Shown here piece by piece: positions 32,928-41,653 of a DNA stretch of 64,000 nt. The first letter of the stretch is position 1, and each line of letters begins with the position of its first letter. The notes beneath the pieces are model-generated. The model was not told the origin of the DNA, made no database searches, and saw only the letters and a list, made by a program, of their open reading frames with translations. The stretch is from NCBI RefSeq assembly GCF_016464705.1, contig NZ_JAEHOB010000004.1, forward strand, positions 62,001 through 126,000. Direction: 5' to 3'. This DNA comes from Qaidamihabitans albus. Lineage in GTDB: Bacteria; Actinomycetota; Actinomycetes; Mycobacteriales; Pseudonocardiaceae. The translations under genes were made by a program, and so were the position numbers.

Positions 32928-33665
32928 TCATCGCTGCCCGGCCGGCCGGAGGACGAGTTCATTGACGTCGACCCCGGCCGGCTGCCCGATCGCGTAGGAG
33001 ATGCCCTCGGCGATGGTGTCGGCCGGGAGAGCCGCCGCCCGGTAGGTCCGCATCATCTCCTTCGCGCCCGGTTCGGTGATGGAATCGGCGAGCTCCGACT
33101 CGACGACTCCGGGGGAGATCGTCGTGACCCGGATGCTCGGGTCGACCTCGAGGCGGAGGCCCTCGGTGATCGCCCACGCGGCGTGCTTCGTCGCGCAGTA
33201 GACCGCCGCGGTCGGAACCACCTCGTGAGCTCCGACGGACGCGACGGTGACGAAATGCCCCCTGCCCTGGCGTTGAAAGTGCCCGAGCGCCGCGGCGATA
33301 CCGTGCAGCAGGCCGCGGACGTTGACGTCGATCATCCGGTTCCACTCCTCGACCAGCAGTGAGTCCATTCGGGACAGAGGCATGACGCCGGCATTGTTGA
33401 CGATCACGTCGATCCGCCCGTGTTCCCGCACGGTGGTGTCGACGAAACTGGCGACGTCCTCGCGGTCGGTGACGTCGAGACGGCGCGTGTCGACGCTGCC
33501 GCCCGCGTCCTTGATCGCCGCGGCGACCGAGGCGAGGCGGTCTTCGCGGCGCGCGCCGATGACGACGTGGTGTCCCTCGCGGGCGAGTCGCAGCGCGGTG
33601 GCCTGCCCGATGCCGCTGCTCGCGCCGGTGATCAGGACGATCTTCGATCCCTCGTTGGGAGCCAT
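32928..33665 (-). CDS. Short-chain dehydrogenase/reductase
   Basis: A 245-residue classical SDR: TGASSGIGQ cofactor motif, NNAG, catalytic Ser (VASVGA) and YCATK. The sequence around Arg37 (GARREDR) suggests NADP. The ATG at 33665 follows GGAAGGAA. It is read in the same direction as the XRE regulator gene 121 bases upstream, which probably controls it. Substrate unknown. Confidence 0.9.
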   Translation of the reverse strand: MAPNEGSKIVLITGASSGIGQATALRLAREGHHVVIGARREDRLASVAAAIKDAGGSVDTRRLDVTDREDVASFVDTTVREHGRIDVIVNNAGVMPLSRMDSLLVEEWNRMIDVNVRGLLHGIAAALGHFQRQGRGHFVTVASVGAHEVVPTAAVYCATKHAAWAITEGLRLEVDPSIRVTTISPGVVESELADSITEPGAKEMMRTYRAAALPADTIAEGISYAIGQPAGVDVNELVLRPAGQR

Positions 33666-33786
33666 GCAGTTTCCTTCCGGAGTCGGCCCTGCGTTGACAG
33701 TCATGCGAGACACGCCTCTTCGAGGCGCGGTCGAGCAGTCGCACGGCGAAACGGCGCCCGGCGGCAGGAAAAAGGGATGGCGGGAG

Positions 33787-34647
33787 TTACCCGTAGAGGC
33801 TGTTGTGATCCTCGGAACGGTGCGAGCCGCCTGCGGTGAGGCTGCCCAGCAGGGACAGTGCCTGCTCGGACGGGCTTCCCGGCTCGGCCTGGTAGACGAC
33901 CAGTTGCTGGCCGGGGGCGCTGTTCACCGTCAAGGCCTCGTAGCTCAGCGTCAGCTCCCCGACCTGGCGGTGCCGGAACCGTTTGGTCTCGTGGGTCTTC
34001 TGCCGGATGTCGTGACGGGCCCACAGCCGGCGGAACGCCTCACTCCTCAGCGACAGCTCCCCCACCGTCTCGACCAGCCGCGGATCGTCGTGGTCGATCC
34101 CGGCCGCCGCCCGCAGTCCACCGACGGTGTTGACCGCGACGCGCTCCCAGTCCGGATAGAAGTCCCGCGCGTCCGGATCGAGGAACACCAACCGGACCAG
34201 GTCCCTGCTGTAGGTGTGGCCGTCGAACAGCGCCCCGCCAAGGGCGTTGTGCGCCAGGACGTTCAGGCGCCGCCCCAGAATCACCGCCGGAGTCCGCGTC
34301 CAGCTGTCCATCATCCGCAGCAGGTTCGGGCTCACCCGCTCGCGTCGTGAGACCGGACGGCGCCGGCCGGGCACCGGACGTGCGAGCTGATGCAGGTGGG
34401 AAACCGCCTCCTCCGGCAATCCCAGTGCCCTGGCCAGCGCGTCGACCACCTGCACCGAAGGATGCCGCTCCCGGCCCTGCTCCAACCGCACGTAGTAGTC
34501 GGTGCTGACCCCCGCCAGCATCGCGACCTCCTCCCGGCGCAGACCCGGCACCCGGCGCCGACCGGCGGCCGGCATACCCACGTCCTCCGGCCGCACCAGC
34601 TCACGGCGCGCCCGCAGAAACTCGCCGAGCGGCTTCTCCCTGTCCAT
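33787..34647 (-). CDS. XRE-family regulator with MmyB-like ligand domain
   Basis: A 286-residue protein. The N-terminal HTH (LRREEVAMLAGVSTDYYVRLEQGRE) is followed by a C-terminal domain of the MmyB-like ligand-binding type (WTRTPAVILGRRLNVLAHN, ending in EPGSPSEQALSLLGSL). These proteins commonly control an adjacent SDR gene in actinomycetes, as here on either side. The ATG at 34647 is chosen because a TACGGT box ends seven bases upstream; a GTG at 34656 overlaps that box. Confidence 0.9.
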   Translation of the reverse strand: MDREKPLGEFLRARRELVRPEDVGMPAAGRRRVPGLRREEVAMLAGVSTDYYVRLEQGRERHPSVQVVDALARALGLPEEAVSHLHQLARPVPGRRRPVSRRERVSPNLLRMMDSWTRTPAVILGRRLNVLAHNALGGALFDGHTYSRDLVRLVFLDPDARDFYPDWERVAVNTVGGLRAAAGIDHDDPRLVETVGELSLRSEAFRRLWARHDIRQKTHETKRFRHRQVGELTLSYEALTVNSAPGQQLVVYQAEPGSPSEQALSLLGSLTAGGSHRSEDHNSLYG

Positions 34648-34654
34648 GATGTCC

Positions 34655-34660
34655 ACCGTA
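34655..34660 (-). promoter_or_regulatory. Leaderless -10 box of the XRE regulator
   Basis: TACGGT on the minus strand, seven bases before the ATG at 34647. Confidence 0.55.
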
Positions 34661-34727
34661 GACTCGGAAGGACGCGTACGGCACCGCGAAAGGTGGCCGC
34701 GCTACTCCTATGCTCGGGCGCCGTAGG

Positions 34728-35582
34728 TCAGGCCGTTTCCGCGGGCACCCCGAGATCGTCGCGGGCCACGGCCAGCGCGGTCTCCCGATGCGCGTCGTGC
34801 TCTGCGAGACGTGCGACGAGGGACGCCCGCACATCGCGGTACGTGTCGGGCCCGAGCGGCAACCGCAGCGGCACTTTCCCGGCGTCGACGACGTCGACAA
34901 TCGCGCGGGCGATCTTCTCCGGATCGTTGACCAGCTCAAACGAGCCGTCGGCGATGGCCCGGCGCGTGTCGCCCGCGGGTCCCGCGTCGTATTCGGGCAT
35001 GATCGGCGCGGTCGCGAGTGCGGCACCGAACCCGGTCGGCGCCGCACCGGGCTCGACGATGGTCATGCCTATACCGAACGGTTCGATCTCAAGGGCCACG
35101 GTCTCGCAGAACCCTTCGACACCCCATTTCGACGCGTGGTAGTAGGCGAAGTTCGGATACGTGGTCTGCCCGCCCGCGGTCGAGATCTGCAGGATGCGTC
35201 CGTGTCCCTGCTCCCGAAGGTGCGGCAGCGCGGCGCGCACCACGGAGATCGACCCGAACAGGTTCGTATCGATCACCTGCCGGATCTGCTCGTCGGTGGC
35301 CTCCTCGACGGCGGCGAACACCGCGTACCCGGCGTTGTTCACGACGACGTCGATCGTGCCGAGGGCCGCGAACGCCTCGGCCACCACGTGCCGAACCTGC
35401 TCGGGATCGGTGACGTCGAGCCGTCCCACCCACAGCCGGTCGCCGTGGGCGGCGCGTAGCCCGTCGAGGACCTCCGGCCTGCGCAGGGTCGCGGCCACGC
35501 GATCGCCTCGCTCCAGTAGCCGCTCGGTGAGGATCCGGCCGAAACCCGAGGACGTGCCGGTGACGAACCATGTTCTGGTCAT
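34728..35582 (-). CDS. Short-chain dehydrogenase/reductase controlled by MerR
   Basis: A 284-residue classical SDR: TGTSSGFGR, NNAGYAVF, catalytic Ser (ISTAGG) and YYHASK. The ATG at 35582 follows GGAAGGAAA. It is divergent from a MerR-family gene; its promoter has the 19-base spacer typical of MerR-activated promoters. Likely acts on a small carbonyl compound sensed by the regulator. Confidence 0.92.
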   Translation of the reverse strand: MTRTWFVTGTSSGFGRILTERLLERGDRVAATLRRPEVLDGLRAAHGDRLWVGRLDVTDPEQVRHVVAEAFAALGTIDVVVNNAGYAVFAAVEEATDEQIRQVIDTNLFGSISVVRAALPHLREQGHGRILQISTAGGQTTYPNFAYYHASKWGVEGFCETVALEIEPFGIGMTIVEPGAAPTGFGAALATAPIMPEYDAGPAGDTRRAIADGSFELVNDPEKIARAIVDVVDAGKVPLRLPLGPDTYRDVRASLVARLAEHDAHRETALAVARDDLGVPAETA

Positions 35583-35612
35583 TGCGTTTCCTTCCATCGC
35601 TGTCACCGCACG

Positions 35613-35651
35613 AAGCTACGAGTTAGAGCCGACTCGAGGTCAAACTCGTAG
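35613..35651. promoter_or_regulatory. MerR-type promoter and operator
   Basis: On the minus strand TTGACC (35643-35638), a 19-base spacer, TAGCTT (35618-35613) for the SDR gene. A perfect nine-base inverted repeat, CTACGAGTT (35616-35624) and AACTCGTAG (35643-35651), spans it. On the plus strand TAGACT at 35649-35654 is the -10 of the merR gene, seven bases before its ATG. Confidence 0.75.
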
Positions 35652-35661
35652 ACTCGCTGTC

Positions 35662-36114
35662 ATGGCAACCACACAGGAGACGACATTGAGCATCGGCGAG
35701 GTCAGCGAGCTGACCGGCCTCTCGGCGCACACACTCCGGTTCTACGAGCAGGAGGGGTTGTTCGTGGAGGCGGTGCGGCGCAACTCCGCCGGACGGCGGT
35801 TGTTCACCGAGCAGGAGGTGGGCTGGCTGCGGGTCTGCGCGAAGCTGCGCTCGTCCGGCATGTCGCTGCCGGACATCCGCCGCTACGCGGAGCTCGCGCG
35901 AGAGGGCCAGGGCACCGAGGCCGAGCGGTTCGAGATCCTGCGGCGGCACGAGGCGAAGGTGACGCGGCAGATGGCCGATCTGCAGGAGGCCTTGGACGTC
36001 ATCAAGGGAAAGGTCGCGCTGTACGCCGAGCACCTCGCCGCCGGGTCAGCCGACTCACTGTGGCGCGATGGGCCCACATGCCCGTCCACGGTACCGGCCG
36101 GACGACAGGACTGA
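35662..36114 (+). CDS. MerR-family transcriptional regulator
   Basis: A 150-residue protein. The N-terminal winged helix (LSIGEVSELTGLSAHTLRFYEQEGL, then RRLFTEQEVGWLRVCAKLRSSGMSLPDI) is typical of MerR, followed by a coiled-coil dimerisation helix and a short effector tail without a conserved metal-site Cys cluster. Start set by the leaderless promoter. It is expected to twist the 19-bp-spaced promoter of the divergent SDR gene. Confidence 0.93.
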   Translation: MATTQETTLSIGEVSELTGLSAHTLRFYEQEGLFVEAVRRNSAGRRLFTEQEVGWLRVCAKLRSSGMSLPDIRRYAELAREGQGTEAERFEILRRHEAKVTRQMADLQEALDVIKGKVALYAEHLAAGSADSLWRDGPTCPSTVPAGRQD

Positions 36115-36139
36115 CCTTCCCGGCCCCCGGAGAAAGGTC

Positions 36140-36994
36140 TCACCCGGACCTGCGTTTCCGATATGCGCGCTGCTGGCAGGCGCGCGAGCAGTACGCGCGC
36201 GGCCGTCCCGACGCAGACTGCTCGACGGGGTTGCCACACAGCTGACACGCCAGACTTTCGTCACGCGTCTCATCACGTCGCCGGACGAGGAGTTCGATGC
36301 CGTCGAGCACGCGCGCCAGGCCGAACTCGAACGGGTCCTCCGGCTCGTCGAAGCCCCCCGCCTCCCAGAGGTAGGTGATCGTCGGATAGGAGCCGAGCCG
36401 CGCGTAGAGCGAGTCGCGGGCGCCCCACCACTCCTGTTCGCTCACGCCACTGCTCCGCTCGGCCCGCGCGACCTCCACCAGGACCTGCGCCTCGGCGTCG
36501 ACGAAGCGACCGACCAGTTCGATGGCCGCGATCACCTCGGCGGGGGCGAGGCCGGTGCCGGCGACGATGCTCAGCATGCGCTCGTAGTGAGCCACCGAGT
36601 TGGGCCCCGGCAGGTGGCGTGTGCCCCGTATCTCTCCCAGCCAGGGATGCCGTCTGCGCACCTCCCACCCCTGCCGCACGCACGTCTCCAGCCGCGGTCG
36701 CCATCCACCCTTCGCCGCCGGCTCGGGTGGCGGCTCCCCCAGCGCGGCGTCGCGCATGAGGTCGACGAGGTGCTCGCGACCGGGCACGTGACGGTAGAGC
36801 GACATGGTGGTGAAGCCGAGCCGCTCGGCGACCTTGCGCATCGACAGCCCCGCCAGCCCCTCGGCGTCGGCCACCTCGACCGCGGCACGCACGATGCGGT
36901 CGAGGGTCAGTGCCGGCCTCGACCCGTCATCGCGTTCCCGCCACAGCAACTCGACCCCGTGATCGGGATCGTCCGCCCGGTTTCGCCTCATCAT
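36140..36994 (-). CDS. TetR-family regulator with C-terminal zinc-finger-like tail
   Basis: A 284-residue protein. The HTH (VRAAVEVADAEGLAGLSMRK, then LGFTTMSLYRHVPGREHLVDL) and a TetR_C-type ligand domain are followed by a C-terminal tail with four Cys: CQLC-x(16)-C-x3-C, then QQRAYRKRR. The tail resembles a small zinc ribbon and may add DNA contacts. AGGAGGT precedes the start. It is divergent from the beta-helix gene, with an 11-bp inverted repeat between them. Confidence 0.9.
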   Translation of the reverse strand: MMRRNRADDPDHGVELLWRERDDGSRPALTLDRIVRAAVEVADAEGLAGLSMRKVAERLGFTTMSLYRHVPGREHLVDLMRDAALGEPPPEPAAKGGWRPRLETCVRQGWEVRRRHPWLGEIRGTRHLPGPNSVAHYERMLSIVAGTGLAPAEVIAAIELVGRFVDAEAQVLVEVARAERSSGVSEQEWWGARDSLYARLGSYPTITYLWEAGGFDEPEDPFEFGLARVLDGIELLVRRRDETRDESLACQLCGNPVEQSASGRPRAYCSRACQQRAYRKRRSG

Positions 36995-37001
36995 GCACCT
37001 C

Positions 37002-37039
37002 CTTGTTTATGGTATATATCGGTGTACGCCATAAACAAG
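37002..37039. promoter_or_regulatory. TetR operator between regulator and beta-helix gene
   Basis: CTTGTTTATGG (37002-37012) and CCATAAACAAG (37029-37039): perfect 11-base arms 16 bases apart in an unusually AT-rich stretch. The arm starts just upstream of the TetR gene's SD. Confidence 0.75.
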
Positions 37040-37053
37040 AAGGGTGGTCGATC

Positions 37054-38790
37054 ATGACCGAGTTCCACGTCTCCCCGGCCGGGGACGACTCCGCCCCGGG
37101 CACTCCGGAGCGTCCGTTCGGCACGCTGCACCGCGCACAACGCGCGGCAAGGGAGGCGAGCGGAGAGGTCGTGGTGCACCTGCGAACGGGCACGCACGTT
37201 CTCGCCGGGCCCCTCGAGCTCACCGAGGACGACTCCGGCCGGGACGGCCACCGGATCACCTACCAGGCATACGGATACGGCACCGGCGACCAGGAGCAGG
37301 CCGTCGTCAGCGGTGGCCGGGTGATCACCGGCTGGCAGGAGCGGGATGGCAGGTGGCTGGCCGAGGTCGGCGACCTGGAAACACGTCAGCTCTATGTGGA
37401 CGGTCGCAGGGCCGAACGAGCCGGTATCGACGGACTTCCCGGCACCGCGAGCAGGACCGGGACCGGTTACGTCACGGATAGCTCGGCTCCGCTGGACTGG
37501 CAGGACCCGGCCGGGGTCGAGTTCGTCTACCGGGGCATCTATCCCTGGACCGAGGCCCGCTGCGGTGTCGCGGCCGTCGCCCGCGACGGCGACTCCGCCA
37601 CGGTCACCATGTCGCAACCCGCCTTCTCCCGGGCCGTGGACCTCTACAACTCCGCCTGGGAGGGCCACGTGCTGGTGGGCCCCGACCTGCCGACGCGGGT
37701 GGAGAACGATCTGGCCTTCCTCACCGAGCCCGGCACGTTCGCACTGGACCGCTCCCGCCCCGGCCGGCACGTCCTGCACTACCTCCCCCGTCCCGGCGAG
37801 CACCTGGCACGCACCCAGGTGGTGGCCCCCGCCCTGGAGACGCTGCTGCGCGCCACCGGCACCCGCGACGTCTCGTTCAGGGGACTGACCTTCGCCGACG
37901 CCACCTGGCTACGCCCCAGCAGCGACCGGGGCTTTCTGCACTACCACGGGAACGCCTACTACGACGGCGGCGGCATCGACCGGGTGGTCGTGGTGGAGGG
38001 AGAGGCGTGGGTGACGGTCCCGACGGAGTCGGAGACGATCCCCGCCTGCGTGAGCCTCGACGGCACCACCGCCACGCGGTTCGAGGGCTGCCGCTTCACC
38101 CGGCTGGGTGCCACGGGCCTCGGCGCGACCGGTGGCGCGGACCTCACGGTGCGCGGCTGCGACTTCGACACCCTCGCCGCCTCCGCCGCCTCGGTCACCG
38201 GCAGCGGCAACGCACTGATCGAGGACAACCTGATCCGGCGCATCGGCCTGGACTACTCCGGCTCCCCCGGCATCGCGCTCATGAACACAGTGGACTGTGC
38301 CGTCGTCGGCAACCACGTTTCCGACGTCCCGCACTGCGGCATCATCGCGGGTCCCGGAAAAGGCACCCGCATCCTGCGCAACCTCACCACCGCGACCATG
38401 GGAGTGCTGGCAGACGGTGGCGGCATCTACGTCGGCGGCCCGCAAGGCGACTCGCAGGAGAACGGCGCGGTGGTCAGTGGCAACGTCATCAGGGACACGC
38501 GCACGCCGTACAACTTCGCCCTCTACACCGACTACGGGGCTTCGTGGGTGACGGTCGAGGGAAACGTGGTCGCCCGTGCGGACAACACCGCCGTCCTGCA
38601 GGTCAGCCCGCCGCTGGAGCACGTCGTCTACCGGGGCAACTTCTGGGACGCCGACCCGTTGGGCAGTGACGCCGTGCCCGCGGGCGTCACCTACGAGGAC
38701 AACGTCACGCTCGCCGACGAGGGCGAGCTCGACGCGGCCACGGCCGCGATCCAGGCTCGTGCGGGACTCCGGCGCGTCCGCGTGCGATGA
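37054..38790 (+). CDS. Right-handed parallel beta-helix protein, GH141-like
   Basis: A 578-residue protein. The N-terminus FHVSPAGDDSAPGTPERPFG followed by GTHVLAGPLELTEDDSG, ITYQAYG and VVSGGRVITGW matches the start of GH141-type parallel beta-helix glycosidases; the middle and C-terminal parts consist of short NxVxxxG coils (GNHVSDVPHCGIIAG, GNVIRDT, GNVVAR). There is no signal peptide, so it should act in the cytoplasm, perhaps on an imported glycan. The start at 37054 lies 15 bases after the operator. Controlled by the divergent TetR protein. Confidence 0.8.
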   Translation: MTEFHVSPAGDDSAPGTPERPFGTLHRAQRAAREASGEVVVHLRTGTHVLAGPLELTEDDSGRDGHRITYQAYGYGTGDQEQAVVSGGRVITGWQERDGRWLAEVGDLETRQLYVDGRRAERAGIDGLPGTASRTGTGYVTDSSAPLDWQDPAGVEFVYRGIYPWTEARCGVAAVARDGDSATVTMSQPAFSRAVDLYNSAWEGHVLVGPDLPTRVENDLAFLTEPGTFALDRSRPGRHVLHYLPRPGEHLARTQVVAPALETLLRATGTRDVSFRGLTFADATWLRPSSDRGFLHYHGNAYYDGGGIDRVVVVEGEAWVTVPTESETIPACVSLDGTTATRFEGCRFTRLGATGLGATGGADLTVRGCDFDTLAASAASVTGSGNALIEDNLIRRIGLDYSGSPGIALMNTVDCAVVGNHVSDVPHCGIIAGPGKGTRILRNLTTATMGVLADGGGIYVGGPQGDSQENGAVVSGNVIRDTRTPYNFALYTDYGASWVTVEGNVVARADNTAVLQVSPPLEHVVYRGNFWDADPLGSDAVPAGVTYEDNVTLADEGELDAATAAIQARAGLRRVRVR

Positions 38791-39090
38791 ACGAGTGTCC
38801 GCAGTCCTGAACCCGCTCATGACCATTTTGGAGGCACGCGACTGACACGGACGGCGTTGGTGACGGTAGCCGTCGGTGGCTGCTTGCCAGTTCGTTGCCG
38901 ATGGTCGTGGCCGACCCCGAGCGCGTGCGCTTCGAGGTGTTCCGGCGCATCGCGGCCCTGTACCGGCCTTCCGCCTCACGCCGACGCGCAGCCCTCACCC
39001 TACGCAGAGCCGAACGCCTGTTCGGGTACCTTTCCGGTGAAAGCGGCAGACACGGACGGTGAGCACATCAAGGATCGGCCGCCGGCAGCG
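38791..39090. other. 300-bp stretch with only one weak short frame
   Basis: It lies between the beta-helix gene and the DHFR-like gene (convergent). Apart from the 53-codon frame at 38901-39062 nothing is recognised. Confidence 0.5.
38901..39062 (+). CDS. Short unassigned frame, possible gene remnant
   Basis: Fifty-three codons from ATG, beginning VVADPERVRFEVFRRIAALY. The amino acid use is protein-like (amphipathic helices rich in Arg, Leu and Ala) and the frame stays open upstream of the ATG. It could be the end of a deleted regulator or oxidoreductase gene. No family can be named. Confidence 0.3.
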   Translation: MVVADPERVRFEVFRRIAALYRPSASRRRAALTLRRAERLFGYLSGESGRHGR

Positions 39091-39648
39091 TCAGCGGGTC
39101 CGGTAGCGCGCGTAGATCAGTCCGCTGTCGAAGGCACGCTCCTCGACCAGCTCGAGATCGAGGCGCACGCCGTCGGGGAAGAACCGCTTGCCGCCGCCGA
39201 CCACGCTCGTGGTGATGAACAGGTGGTACTCGTCCACCAGGCCAGCCGCGATCGCCTGGGCCGCGAGGTTCGGGCCGTCGACAGTGAGGTCGTGATCAGC
39301 CTCGGCCTTGAGCTTGCGCACCGCGTCCGGGTCGAAGGTCCGCTCGATCCTGGTCTTCGCGCTGGACACCGACTCGAGCGTCGTGGAGTACACGATCTTC
39401 TCCGCGGCCTGCCAGTCGCGGGCGTACTGCAGGATGTGCGGCGGCTGGTCGGGCTCGGTGTGCGCGGTCTCCCAGTAGACCATCGTCTCGTAGATCCGGC
39501 GGCCGTAGAGGTACGTGCCGACGGGGCGGAAGAGGTCGTTGATGAAGGTGTGCACCTCCTGGTCGTCGGCCCCGGTGCCGAGGTCCCCCTCCGCCGCCTC
39601 GGCGTAGCCGTCGAGCGAGGTGATCATCGAGTAGATGAGCTTTGCCAT
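39091..39648 (-). CDS. Dihydrofolate reductase-like (RibD C-terminal) protein
   Basis: A 185-residue protein with the RibD C-terminal/DHFR-like fold: KLIYSMITSLDGYAEAAEGDL at the start, YLYGRRIYETMVYW in the middle, TVDGPNLAAQAIAAGLVDEYHLF near the end. These stand-alone proteins are common in actinomycetes; NADPH-dependent reduction of a pterin or flavin-like substrate is assumed but not shown. Confidence 0.88.
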   Translation of the reverse strand: MAKLIYSMITSLDGYAEAAEGDLGTGADDQEVHTFINDLFRPVGTYLYGRRIYETMVYWETAHTEPDQPPHILQYARDWQAAEKIVYSTTLESVSSAKTRIERTFDPDAVRKLKAEADHDLTVDGPNLAAQAIAAGLVDEYHLFITTSVVGGGKRFFPDGVRLDLELVEERAFDSGLIYARYRTR

Positions 39649-39721
39649 GTGTCTCCTTCGGGTACGAACGCGTCAGTCCGCCGGCGGTCCTGCAGGTTTT
39701 GACCTCCGCACGACCCGAAAC

Positions 39722-40399
39722 TCATCGATCGGCCGGCATCCCGCCGCCGGGGGTGAGCAGCCCGTGCTGCAGGGCGCGCAGCACCGCTCTGGTGCGGTCC
39801 CGGACACCCAGCTTCGTGAGCAGGCTGGACACGTGGTTCTTCACCGTGCCTTCGGCCAGGTGCAGCGCCGAGGCGATCTCCCGGTTGACGTAACCGCCCG
39901 CGAGCAGCCGCAGGATCTCCTGCTCGCGCCGGGTGAGCGGCTGCAGCGGCGGCAGGTCGTCGATCTCCTCCTGCCTCGGCAGCTGCCCGGCGGAGCGGAC
40001 GAGCCGTTCGGTGAGCGCCGGCTGCACGAGCGTTTCCCCGGCCGCGAGCGTGCGGATGGCACCGATGAGCTGGTCGAGGGTGACGTCCTTGAGGAGGTAT
40101 CCGTGCGCGCCGGCGCGCAGTGCACGCAGCACCAGCTCGTCGTCGTCGAAGGTGGTCAGCACCAGCGTGGGCAGCTCGACGCCGCGCGCCCGCATGGCGG
40201 TGAGCGTGGCGATGCCGTCGCGGCCCGGCATCCGGAGGTCGAGCAGCAGCACATCGGGTGGATCGGTGGCGAGGATCGCCAGCGCCTCGTCGCCGTCGGC
40301 GGCCTCCCCGGCGACCGTCACCTCGGACGACAGTTCCAGCAGGCTGCGGATGCCCTGGCGGACGATGGTCTGGTCGTCGACGACGCACACGCGGATCAT
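39722..40399 (-). CDS. NarL-family response regulator of an ABC exporter locus
   Basis: A 225-residue protein. The receiver has VVDDQ and phospho-acceptor D54 (LLLDLRMPG), TTFDDD and LLKDVT; the LuxR-type HTH (LTRREQEILRLLAGGYVNREIA, GTVKNHVSSLLTKLG) is C-terminal. Its ATG overlaps the kinase stop by four bases. The pair is divergent from an ABC transporter and probably controls it. Confidence 0.93.
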   Translation of the reverse strand: MIRVCVVDDQTIVRQGIRSLLELSSEVTVAGEAADGDEALAILATDPPDVLLLDLRMPGRDGIATLTAMRARGVELPTLVLTTFDDDELVLRALRAGAHGYLLKDVTLDQLIGAIRTLAAGETLVQPALTERLVRSAGQLPRQEEIDDLPPLQPLTRREQEILRLLAGGYVNREIASALHLAEGTVKNHVSSLLTKLGVRDRTRAVLRALQHGLLTPGGGMPADR

Positions 40400-41517
40400 G
40401 GTGCGGGCACCGTGGCGTCGAGCCGGAAGCCGGACCGGCCGTCGAAGGACACCGCACCGCCGAGCTGTTCCACCCGTTCGCGCACGCCGGTCAGCCCGTT
40501 CCCGGCCCGCAGCAGCACCACACCCCGGCCGTCGTCGCGCGCGCTGAGCGTGATCCCGCCACTGCCGGAGTGACCGACGTGGATCCAGAGGTTCTCCGCC
40601 TCCGCATGCCGGATGGCGTTGGTGACGACCTCCTGCGTGCAACGGATCAGCGTGGCGGCGCACGCCTCGTCCGGTTCGACGTCCTCGTCGACGGTGAGGT
40701 GCACCCGGGGGCGCGGCAGGTCCGCGACGATCTCCCGCAACGCCTCGCGCAGCTCGGGCGGCCGCGCGCGCAGCTCGCCGACGGCGGTCCGCACATCGCC
40801 GAGCAGGTCCTTGGCCAGCCCCCTGGCACGCAAGACGTGCTCGGCGGCGTCGCGCCCTTCGCGGTGGGCGGCGACCTCCAGCTCGAGCACTAGCGCGGTG
40901 AGCTGGTGACCGACGAGATCGTGCAGCTCGCGCGCGATGCGCAGCCGTTCGGTCGAGCGGCTCGACTCCGCGAGCAGGGCCGTCGCGGCCCTCAGCTCGG
41001 TGTTGGCAACGGCGAGCCGTTCGCTGGCGGCGGCCTCCCGTAGCTGGCTCCACACCGCCCACACCGAACAGGCCTGGAGCATCGCGTAGATGAGCGCCCC
41101 CAGTACCGCGTCGGCCGGCCCGCCGCCGTTGATCGTGGCGACGAGCGCGACCAGCCCGCTGTTCGCGACGAGCAGCACGAGGGTGACGCGCCGGGAGGCG
41201 ATGTGGGCCGCGAACGCGGTGACGAACACCAGCAGGATCGGCGTCCATCCGGCACGGGGAGCCAGCAGCACGGCACCCGCGCCGCACAGCGTGAGCGCGA
41301 CGAGCAGCCGCACCGGATGCAGCCGGGCGAACGCCGAGTCGGTGAAGATGAGCCCGAGCAGCACGAGGTAGCCGACGTAGCAGGCCGACCACAGCCAGCC
41401 GGGGCCGGTGGTCAGGTCACCACCGGTCAGCTCACTCACCAGCACCGGTGCCCCGACCAGCAGGCACACCACGACCAGGCTCGCCGCACCCCACGTCTCG
41501 AGCCGCGACTCGCTCAT
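40396..41517 (-). CDS. NarL-type sensor histidine kinase (HisKA_3)
   Basis: A 373-residue protein. Five to six membrane helices fill residues 10-150, then a dimerisation domain with the phospho-accepting H199 in RIARELHDLVGHQL, and an ATPase domain with NAIRHAEA and GNGLTGVRERV. No large extracellular loop is present, so it is of the intramembrane-sensing type found with ABC drug exporters. The ATG follows TAGTCT by six bases (leaderless). Confidence 0.92.
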   Translation of the reverse strand: MSESRLETWGAASLVVVCLLVGAPVLVSELTGGDLTTGPGWLWSACYVGYLVLLGLIFTDSAFARLHPVRLLVALTLCGAGAVLLAPRAGWTPILLVFVTAFAAHIASRRVTLVLLVANSGLVALVATINGGGPADAVLGALIYAMLQACSVWAVWSQLREAAASERLAVANTELRAATALLAESSRSTERLRIARELHDLVGHQLTALVLELEVAAHREGRDAAEHVLRARGLAKDLLGDVRTAVGELRARPPELREALREIVADLPRPRVHLTVDEDVEPDEACAATLIRCTQEVVTNAIRHAEAENLWIHVGHSGSGGITLSARDDGRGVVLLRAGNGLTGVRERVEQLGGAVSFDGRSGFRLDATVPAP

Positions 41518-41523
41518 CCGGCC

Positions 41524-41529
41524 AGACTA
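41524..41529 (-). promoter_or_regulatory. Leaderless -10 box of the kinase gene
   Basis: TAGTCT on the minus strand, six bases before the ATG at 41517. Confidence 0.55.
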
Positions 41530-41614
41530 CAAAGCTCGCCGCCGCCGTGCCCGTGCCGGAAGTCACGGGCACCGATCATGACCTCCGGCACCCGACGGCG
41601 ACGGGTCCGGCTCC

Positions 41615-41620
41615 TAGCGT
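41615..41620 (+). promoter_or_regulatory. -10 box of the ABC exporter operon
   Basis: TAGCGT, 33 bases before the ATG at 41654; a GGAGG ribosome-binding site lies at 41644-41648. Confidence 0.5.
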
Positions 41621-41653
41621 CGGTGCCCCAGGAAACACGTACCGGAGGTGCCC

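Noticed and set aside
18172-39648. A complete integrative element or prophage
   Set aside because: Only part of the integrase remains; I found no second attachment site, excisionase, replication or transfer gene.
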